Below, in pieces: positions 29,268 to 34,250 of a stretch of 34,250 nt of DNA; the first letter of the stretch is position 1; every line of letters begins with the position of its first letter. Location of the stretch: IMG/VR virus record IMGVR_UViG_3300032073_000108, positions 1 through 34,250 of that record; one strand, 5' to 3'. Origin of the DNA: a virus. A program made the translations under genes and the position numbers. The notes under the pieces are model-generated. The model was given only the letters and a program-made list of their open reading frames with translations. It made no database searches and was not told the DNA's origin.

Positions 29268-30639
29268 ATACTTTAACATAAGCTGAAGAGTCTTCTGCTT
29301 TTGATCCTGCGTAATTAACTATTTTTGTTATAAATCTATTTGCTTTTCTACCCATATTAATATCAACATAATATGCTACATAAAGAGATGCTAATTTAGC
29401 TGATAACCAATTAGTATCTTTTTTAAATAATTCTTTTTCAAATTCTTCATAACTTACATTTTTATAGAAGTTATTAAACATAGTCCAAAAGATTTTTATA
29501 CCCTTTTTATCTCGTTTCTTTGCGATACCTTTAGCATATTTGTAAACTCCCGCTTTATGCTTCGGTAGGTTCTTTCTAAATACTTGTTTAACACCATCTG
29601 AGAATTCCCCCCATCCAGCACCACCACCTCTTGCAGTTTTCAATATGATTTCTCCTTTGATCGCTCCTCCAGGAGTACCGTCACGAAGAGACATCTTACC
29701 TTCATCAAATACAATTGTAATACCTTTTGCAGACCAGAACGTTCCTCTTTTTTCGCCTTGAGTAAGTATCTTTAATACTTTATGATCATCTGTATCTGGT
29801 GGAAGTTTAACATTAAATTCTTTCATTTTAAGATTTTTTACAATTTTCTTTAATGAAATACCAACTAATTTACGATCTACAAATAGTTGTAATATAGTTT
29901 TATTTAATGCTGCAACGTTTTCTGTATTCAAATCTTTTAATTTAAAATCACTTGTACATGCCCAAATATCTCCAGGATTCCATTTATCATCCATCATTGC
30001 TGATTGACCAGAGTTTTTATACGCAAGATTTTTAGCTTTATAAATTCCTTGCATCAATTTGGAATTACGATGAAATGTATGTCCTTTTTTGATATATCCA
30101 CCTTTAACAAGTGCTTCTGCAATCACGTACGATGAATGAAACCAATCATCTTCAACAGCTAAAATATCATCTAATTTAGCATCAACATCAACTTGTTTAT
30201 AAGCTGCCTTTAAAATATCATCATTTTTAAAATAATCTTCATTCTGCATACCATGATCTAACATAGCATAACATATAACGGCATTATGACATTCTGTTAT
30301 TTTAGTAGATAAGCTTCCTCCTCCGGATCCACCTCCACCTCCGAATAGTTCGGATTTACCAAGTTTTGAAGAAGATATAAATGTATCATTATCTCCTCTT
30401 AGCGTAAACGCCATACCATCTTTTTTAAATTGATTTACTGCAGCAACTCCACCTTCGATGTCAGTCACAGTAAATGTTCCACCTTTTGCAAGTTCTAAAG
30501 GAGTTTTTAATTTTATAAGTTTGATTAGAATATCAGGACGAGATTCGCCTTTATATTTACCAGCAGAAGAATCTCCCTTTAATTGAGCAGGAGTTAATGC
30601 TACTGTTTCTACTAAATTAAAATCTTTAAATGATCGCAT
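29260..30639 (-). CDS. large unknown virion-region protein, 459 aa
   Basis: Begins MRSFKDFNLVETVALTPAQ, again like a targeting peptide ending in VE-T. It contains a Gly/Ser linker (GGGGGSGGGS, about residue 100), KWNPGDIWACTSDFKLKDLN, RKLVGISLKKIVKNL and an Arg/Gly segment (ARGGGAGWGEFSDGVKQ). The KWNPGDIW...VGISLKK combination recurs in marine T4-like phages (recollection) but has no function I can name. The late promoter at 30661-30668 and AAGGAAA lie upstream; it is the first gene of the late block. Confidence 0.75.
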   Translation of the reverse strand: MRSFKDFNLVETVALTPAQLKGDSSAGKYKGESRPDILIKLIKLKTPLELAKGGTFTVTDIEGGVAAVNQFKKDGMAFTLRGDNDTFISSSKLGKSELFGGGGGSGGGSLSTKITECHNAVICYAMLDHGMQNEDYFKNDDILKAAYKQVDVDAKLDDILAVEDDWFHSSYVIAEALVKGGYIKKGHTFHRNSKLMQGIYKAKNLAYKNSGQSAMMDDKWNPGDIWACTSDFKLKDLNTENVAALNKTILQLFVDRKLVGISLKKIVKNLKMKEFNVKLPPDTDDHKVLKILTQGEKRGTFWSAKGITIVFDEGKMSLRDGTPGGAIKGEIILKTARGGGAGWGEFSDGVKQVFRKNLPKHKAGVYKYAKGIAKKRDKKGIKIFWTMFNNFYKNVSYEEFEKELFKKDTNWLSAKLASLYVAYYVDINMGRKANRFITKIVNYAGSKAEDSSAYVKVYE

Positions 30640-30660
30640 AAACGTTTCCTTTGTTAGTAC

Positions 30661-30668
30661 TATTTATA
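30661..30668 (-). promoter_or_regulatory. T4-type late promoter for the virion block
   Basis: Exact TATAAATA (30668..30661) followed by GTAC and AAGGAAA before ATG 30639. Likely drives the block from 30639 downwards. Confidence 0.78.
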
Positions 30669-30680
30669 CGTTTAAAAAAG

Positions 30681-30851
30681 TCAAGCGTCGAAAAACGGAT
30701 TAGGTTTTACGTTGCCTTTATCATCGTAACATATAATTTTTTGCTTATGTAATACAACCATTAATGATTCTGCACCATCTCTTCTTCCAATTTTATAAGA
30801 AGTATATGCGCAGGCAACTAATACTGGTATTAAAATTAAGATTTCATACAT
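30681..30851 (-). CDS. small membrane protein, 56 aa
   Basis: ATG 30851 to TGA 30681. An N-terminal hydrophobic helix (MYEILILIPVLVACAYTSY) is followed by a basic segment (KIGRRDGAESLMVVL) and a polar tail. It overlaps the upstream gene by 16 bases. A single-pass protein similar in style to many T4-like small membrane proteins. Function unknown. Confidence 0.65.
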   Translation of the reverse strand: MYEILILIPVLVACAYTSYKIGRRDGAESLMVVLHKQKIICYDDKGNVKPNPFFDA

Positions 30852-31030
30852 ATCGTATACTCTAACAAAAAAGCATCTTGTACATCAAATGCAACCTTCT
30901 CTTTGAACGTAATATCTTTGTCTGTAGTCTGAAGTTCTTTTATACGATCGTCTCGCTCACTTTCTGTGTGAAATGTCTCTATTGCAGTATAAGTTCTAGC
31001 TACAATAGAGTTGTTTATAAATCTTTTCAT
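30836..31030 (-). CDS. hypothetical protein, 64 aa
   Basis: MKRFINNSIVARTYTAIETF followed by a charged helix and KVAFDVQDAFLLEY. It starts with an ATGA overlap and has AGGA at ribosome-binding distance. Soluble; no domain recognised. Belongs to the small early unit begun by the promoter at 31455-31483. Confidence 0.65.
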   Translation of the reverse strand: MKRFINNSIVARTYTAIETFHTESERDDRIKELQTTDKDITFKEKVAFDVQDAFLLEYTICMKS

Positions 31031-31416
31031 AATGTCCTATTTGAACTCGCGTAAGCTGGTCCATACATTGTTCTGCTATTTATGACATAACCATCAAAAA
31101 GATTTCCTCTTGGTGTATTAAGAGCAGGAGCTCTCCATCCATTTGCCATTAAAACATCACCTTCTTTGAAAGTAACGCTTTTAACACAGTTTGCCATTTT
31201 TCTTTCTTTTGTGAATTCACCTATATTGATAAATCCCCAAACGCTTTCAGACATATCACCATTAAAATTGTCTTGTTTGATAATTTTAATAAATTTTCTG
31301 CCAGCTTCAGCAGTATAATTGTTATATTTAGCTAAAGTAGGATAAGCTTCGTGCGAAGTAGTTGTTAGATCTTCACATAGTTTATTTACTGCTTTTGTTA
31401 AATTTTCGTTTTTCAT
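31027..31416 (-). CDS. hypothetical early protein, 129 aa
   Basis: Start ATG 31416 after AAGGAG; a GTG two codons upstream is less likely. Sequence features are WGFINIGEFTKERKMANCVK, VLMANGWRAPALNTPRGNLF and MYGPAYAS. Probably a small alpha/beta fold; soluble. First gene after the early promoter copy 7, with a leader of about 32 bases. I recall similar proteins in marine phages but no function. Confidence 0.68.
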   Translation of the reverse strand: MKNENLTKAVNKLCEDLTTTSHEAYPTLAKYNNYTAEAGRKFIKIIKQDNFNGDMSESVWGFINIGEFTKERKMANCVKSVTFKEGDVLMANGWRAPALNTPRGNLFDGYVINSRTMYGPAYASSNRTL

Positions 31417-31454
31417 AATCACTCCTTACTTTGATTTTTTTAATTTATAAGGAT

Positions 31455-31483
31455 ATTATACCACATAATACCGGAAAAGTACA
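31455..31483 (-). promoter_or_regulatory. early sigma70-type promoter, copy 7
   Basis: TGTACT (31483..31478), 17-base spacer, TGGTATAAT-like TGTGGTATAAT with hexamer at 31460..31455. Leader of about 32 bases with AAGGAG before ATG 31416. Confidence 0.8.
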
Positions 31484-31502
31484 TGCTTTTTTTCAATTAT
31501 TT

Positions 31503-32165
31503 TTAAATAATATCGTCTACTGGGAATATGTTATAAATCACATCTGAACACGCTTTGGCTATTTCCATATGTTCTGCTTGTGTTCCATTAGAAGCTCTTA
31601 AATCTATATAATGGATCCACGATCTAAGCGTTCCATTTACATACATTTTGCTTAATGTAAGACCTTCAGGCAATACTGCTCGAGCTTGTTCTTTGGCTAT
31701 GCCAACATCTAAAGCCCACTGATATGCCTTTTGACATCTTTGAATAACAACTTCTTGATAAGATTCCCATATATGATTAATAGCACTATCTTCATCGATT
31801 GGAATAGAATTCTGTCTATTTTTCATGTCTTGTAATCTTGCTGGTCGAGTTTCAAATGCAACCTCAAGATCTTGTACATCTGCATACCTTTGTGAATATT
31901 CTTGAAATGAAAAAGATCTATGTCTTAAGATTTGTCTCGCAATATCACGAGTAGTTTCAATTTCTAAACACACATTAACCATTTCTAATGGTGACCAATG
32001 TTTGTGTTTTACTAAATATTTGACGAGCTTTTCAGCTGTTTGTTCGTTGAGTTGACCAGAGGGATTTGACACTCTGGCACAAAAGGCAACCAACTGAAGA
32101 AGATCTGCGTCATCCGCTGGAAAATCCTCAGTTGGCTGCGAATATGATATAAGTTTAACTTTCAA
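31503..32165 (-). CDS. thyX: FAD-dependent thymidylate synthase
   Basis: 220 residues. The exact ThyX signature RHR-x7-S is present (R81-S91, RHRSFSFQEYSQRY). ARAVLPEGL and NGTLRSWIHYIDLR match the dUMP/FAD-binding helices. It makes dTMP from dUMP using methylene-tetrahydrofolate and FAD, supplying phage DNA synthesis. T4 itself uses ThyA (td), so the ThyX form is a marine-phage feature. No Shine-Dalgarno is strong; the gene follows the porin gene by 21 bases. Confidence 0.97.
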   Translation of the reverse strand: MKVKLISYSQPTEDFPADDADLLQLVAFCARVSNPSGQLNEQTAEKLVKYLVKHKHWSPLEMVNVCLEIETTRDIARQILRHRSFSFQEYSQRYADVQDLEVAFETRPARLQDMKNRQNSIPIDEDSAINHIWESYQEVVIQRCQKAYQWALDVGIAKEQARAVLPEGLTLSKMYVNGTLRSWIHYIDLRASNGTQAEHMEIAKACSDVIYNIFPVDDII

Positions 32166-32186
32166 TCAATTCATCCTTAAGTTCAA

Positions 32187-32864
32187 TTAGAAATTATAGT
32201 GAATTCCTACGGATGCCATATCCATGACGTCGCCATGTCTTGCACCATCCATTACCATTGCCGATAACGCTACGTTACCATAATTTTTGGCCATTTTTAT
32301 ACCAAAATAATCTTCATCCGTACCCATAAGAGCAGCTGATTCATCAGAATGCATAGCATACATTAATGAAACATCTACTTGGGAAATGAAAGGTAATTGG
32401 TATTCAAGTTCAGTAAACGTAAGATCCGAATTATCAATATTAACAAAATGATATAATTGAAAATTATTTAAGGCTACGCCTAAATATAATTCTTCAGATG
32501 ATTTATATGTAGTCTTATCATGACCACGTCCATCAACTATTATATCAAGATTTGTATCATAATTATATTGAATTAGACCTACATCGATCGCCATAGCATC
32601 AGTCAAAGCTAATGCATAACCAGCGTACCAATCATATTCTATTTCAATGTCGTCTCCATAGTCTACTTGGCTACCCCAAACTCCTGCATAAAACCCATCA
32701 CCTTGATATTCAAGGTTCAAGCTTATTGCTGGATTGCCATCATTTTGTGATACACCTCTCCAGAAGTAGTCAGAATCAACTCCGACGGATCCTTCTACAT
32801 CAGCGTACATAAAGGGTGTGAAAAGAGCTGCCATTAATGCGGGCAGTACGAGATACTTCTTCAT
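32187..32864 (-). CDS. TorF-family putative outer-membrane porin
   Basis: 225 residues from ATG 32864, after AGAGG and two bases past the upstream stop. A longer frame from 32918 would overlap the upstream gene and is rejected. Signal peptide MKKYLVLPALMAALFTPFMYA, then VEGSVGVDSDYFWRGVSQNDGNP, the signature of the TorF (TIGR02001-type) beta-barrel group, with alternating strands such as LSLNLEYQGDGFYAGVWGS and a C-terminal aromatic (IHYNF) typical of outer-membrane barrels. It would insert in the host outer membrane; its substrate is unknown. A porin between gp41 and thyX is unusual for a phage. Confidence 0.85.
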   Translation of the reverse strand: MKKYLVLPALMAALFTPFMYADVEGSVGVDSDYFWRGVSQNDGNPAISLNLEYQGDGFYAGVWGSQVDYGDDIEIEYDWYAGYALALTDAMAIDVGLIQYNYDTNLDIIVDGRGHDKTTYKSSEELYLGVALNNFQLYHFVNIDNSDLTFTELEYQLPFISQVDVSLMYAMHSDESAALMGTDEDYFGIKMAKNYGNVALSAMVMDGARHGDVMDMASVGIHYNF

Positions 32865-32866
32865 AA

Positions 32867-33049
32867 TTATGCCTCTTTCCTCACGAGTGTATAAACACCC
32901 CATAACAATCCTACCCATGCGAGTAGTTTAGCTAAACCACCAAAAAGAATAACACAACCACAGCATACTATTAATAGTATTCCATCGTGTGAAGTTCTTT
33001 CAGGCAATCTTGCCATTAGCCAATCTTTGGCTTTAGTAAATATATTCAT
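32867..33049 (-). CDS. small membrane protein, 60 aa
   Basis: MNIFTKAKDWLMARLPERTSHDG is followed by two close hydrophobic segments (LLIVCCGCVILFGGL, LAWVGLLWGVYTLV) and a charged end. KLPERTSxDG-like starts occur in small marine phage membrane proteins (recollection). GGAGAAAT precedes the ATG. Hairpin topology is compatible with a holin, but there is no direct support. Confidence 0.7.
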   Translation of the reverse strand: MNIFTKAKDWLMARLPERTSHDGILLIVCCGCVILFGGLAKLLAWVGLLWGVYTLVRKEA

Positions 33050-33060
33050 AGATTTCTCCT

Positions 33061-34250
33061 CTATATTTTGAATTCGGTGAAGTCTTTACTTTCTCTATCA
33101 CCGAACTTATTTATCGGTCCAGTATCTGGTGCCATGTCAGACATGATATCAGATTGGGCCGACTCCTCTACATCATAAAGTTTCATTCGAGATCGATCGA
33201 TCCCGACAACAAAGCGTTTAAACTTTGTTGGATCATTATAACGATTTTTCAATTGCTTTACCATAATTTGACCGAGCTCTTCAAGTTCCTCTGTTGAAAT
33301 AAGAGCAAACATTAAATCAGCTGTCGCTGGTAAACCAAATGATTCCGAAGTGTCCTCCAGGCCTACATCAGTATTACTAAATCCAGACCTAGTAGTTTGC
33401 GTTGCACTAACTATAGGGACATTAAATTCAACCGCTAAGCCTCGCATTTCTTCTGCTATTGCTTTTACGTATGAATATGTATTTATACTTCCACCTAACC
33501 CTCGGACGCGACTAGACGCGCAAATATTTAAATAATCTATATAAATTATATCAGGTTGAAAGTTCTTTTTAAGCTTTAATTCATTAAGTAAAGCTCTGAA
33601 ATGTCCAGTGTGGGCTGCCCCAGTTGGATATTCCTTTACAATCAATTTACCAATATTAGTATGAGCAAGCTTTGATATCTTGCCATCGAATACATTTTTT
33701 GGTAAACTTTCTAATTGTTCGATTGGGAAATTCATAAGATTAGCATCTATTCTTTCTGCTATACGTTCTTCTGCCATTTCCATTGTTATATACAAAACAT
33801 TTTTACCTAAATCTAAATTAGATGCTGCACAATGACACATGAATAAGGACTTTCCTACTCCTGTGCCTGCTAATGCAATATTTAATGTTTTATTAGGTAA
33901 ACCGCCTTTTGTAATCTTATTAAAGAAATCTAAATCAAATGGAATTCTACTTTCAGTTTTATTATAGAATTCAAATCTTTCATCAGAATTATCTATGTAA
34001 TCATGTCCAATGTTGGGATCAAAACTAACACCAAGAGCTTTCGTAAGTATTTCTGGAATAATTCCTTCACCTCTTTCGTCATTAGATTTTCCATCGATGA
34101 TAGATATTGATTCCATGATTGCGTTATAAACGGCTTTTTCTTGACACCATTTTTCGCTTTCTCGTACAATATAATCATGATCTATATCTGATTTTTCTTT
34201 GCATTCATTAATAAGTTGATTAGCTTGATTTAATACATCTTCTGGTGCAT
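33061..34250 (-). CDS. 41: replicative DNA helicase gp41 (5' part cut by window edge)
   Basis: 395 residues are visible; the frame is open to the right edge, so the ATG at 34116 is internal. The upstream 44 residues (ending CQEKAVYNAIMESIS) match the gp41 N-terminal domain style. The RecA/DnaB-type core has Walker A GTGVGKS (visible residues 128-134), Walker B IIYIDYLNICASS, ATQTTRSGF (H3-like) and a C-terminal arginine region (KQLKNRYND). gp41 is the hexameric helicase that unwinds the phage fork with the gp61 primase. T4 gp41 has 475 residues, so about 80 are missing at the N-terminus. The tail ESKDFTEFKI is complete. Confidence 0.95.
   Translation of the reverse strand, partial: APEDVLNQANQLINECKEKSDIDHDYIVRESEKWCQEKAVYNAIMESISIIDGKSNDERGEGIIPEILTKALGVSFDPNIGHDYIDNSDERFEFYNKTESRIPFDLDFFNKITKGGLPNKTLNIALAGTGVGKSLFMCHCAASNLDLGKNVLYITMEMAEERIAERIDANLMNFPIEQLESLPKNVFDGKISKLAHTNIGKLIVKEYPTGAAHTGHFRALLNELKLKKNFQPDIIYIDYLNICASSRVRGLGGSINTYSYVKAIAEEMRGLAVEFNVPIVSATQTTRSGFSNTDVGLEDTSESFGLPATADLMFALISTEELEELGQIMVKQLKNRYNDPTKFKRFVVGIDRSRMKLYDVEESAQSDIMSDMAPDTGPINKFGDRESKDFTEFKI

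Noticed and set aside
31494-31512. AT-only inverted repeat after thyX
   Set aside because: ATTATTT/AAATAAT has no GC pairs and is expected by chance in this composition; not called a terminator.
32865-32918. 18-residue N-terminal extension of the porin
   Set aside because: It overlaps the upstream gene and would hide the signal peptide; ATG 32864 has a proper ribosome-binding site.
33480-33487. TATAAATA on the minus strand inside gp41
   Set aside because: It lies mid-gene in the helicase with no start codon suitably downstream; it reads as ordinary codons.
1-34250. CRISPR arrays, insertion sequences, integrase or attachment sites
   Set aside because: No regularly spaced direct repeats, transposase or integrase motifs were seen. 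The repeated elements found are promoters.

Overview
The window is an AT-rich piece of a marine T4-like myovirus genome. The evidence is a gp41-type replicative helicase, a T4 RNase H relative, NrdA/NrdB/glutaredoxin, ThyX, T4-type late promoters (TATAAATA) and many small proteins known mainly from marine T4-like phages (cyanophages and pelagimyophages). There are no photosystem genes. The low GC, the gram-negative outer-membrane genes and the ThyX/IscU set make a pelagimyophage-like virus the best guess, but the host is inference. Almost every gene is on the minus strand, so transcription runs from high to low coordinates; genes are tightly packed with ATGA, GTGA, TTGA and TAATG overlaps.

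Layout in transcription order. 34250-31503: helicase gp41 (cut by the window edge), a small membrane protein, a secreted TorF-type porin and ThyX. 31483-30681: three small unknown genes behind an early promoter. 30668-21411: a late block of virion or head-associated genes, several sharing an N-terminus like the T4 capsid-targeting sequence; it includes a ligase-like protein, a cytidylyltransferase-fold protein and a very basic protein. 21410-19300: acyl carrier protein, nested i-spanin/o-spanin, class 3 lipase and a small protein (lysis region). 19292-15276: nrdA, nrdB, a small membrane gene, glutaredoxin and a zinc-ribbon protein. 15280-9694: GIY-YIG-like protein, RNase H, DUF6433, a PD-(D/E)XK nuclease, a HAD phosphatase, a SET-domain protein and small conserved genes. 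9590-7692: a tRNA-Ala embedded in an ORF, small conserved genes, and an IscU/IscA pair.

7671-859 is one late operon and the most unusual region: two paralogous membrane/coiled-coil proteins, CsgF, CsgG, two curlin-like secreted repeat proteins with a FecR-domain protein between them, a small unknown, and a CHASE2-adenylate cyclase. All gaps are 10 bases or less and no internal promoter was seen, so a T4-type late promoter at 7671 appears to drive it. It looks like a phage-borne curli-type (type VIII) secretion system coupled to a sensor/cyclase pair. All five exported proteins of the set carry short Cys-x(4-9)-Cys loops. 719-36: a small early cassette with a metallopeptidase-like gene, bracketed by two nearly identical promoters.

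Regulation visible in the sequence: seven copies of one sigma70-type promoter (TGTAC[A/T], 16-17 bases, TGGTATAAT) and five exact TATAAATA late sites upstream of minus-strand genes. Three early and two late promoters place the predicted transcription start on the ATG, implying leaderless messages.
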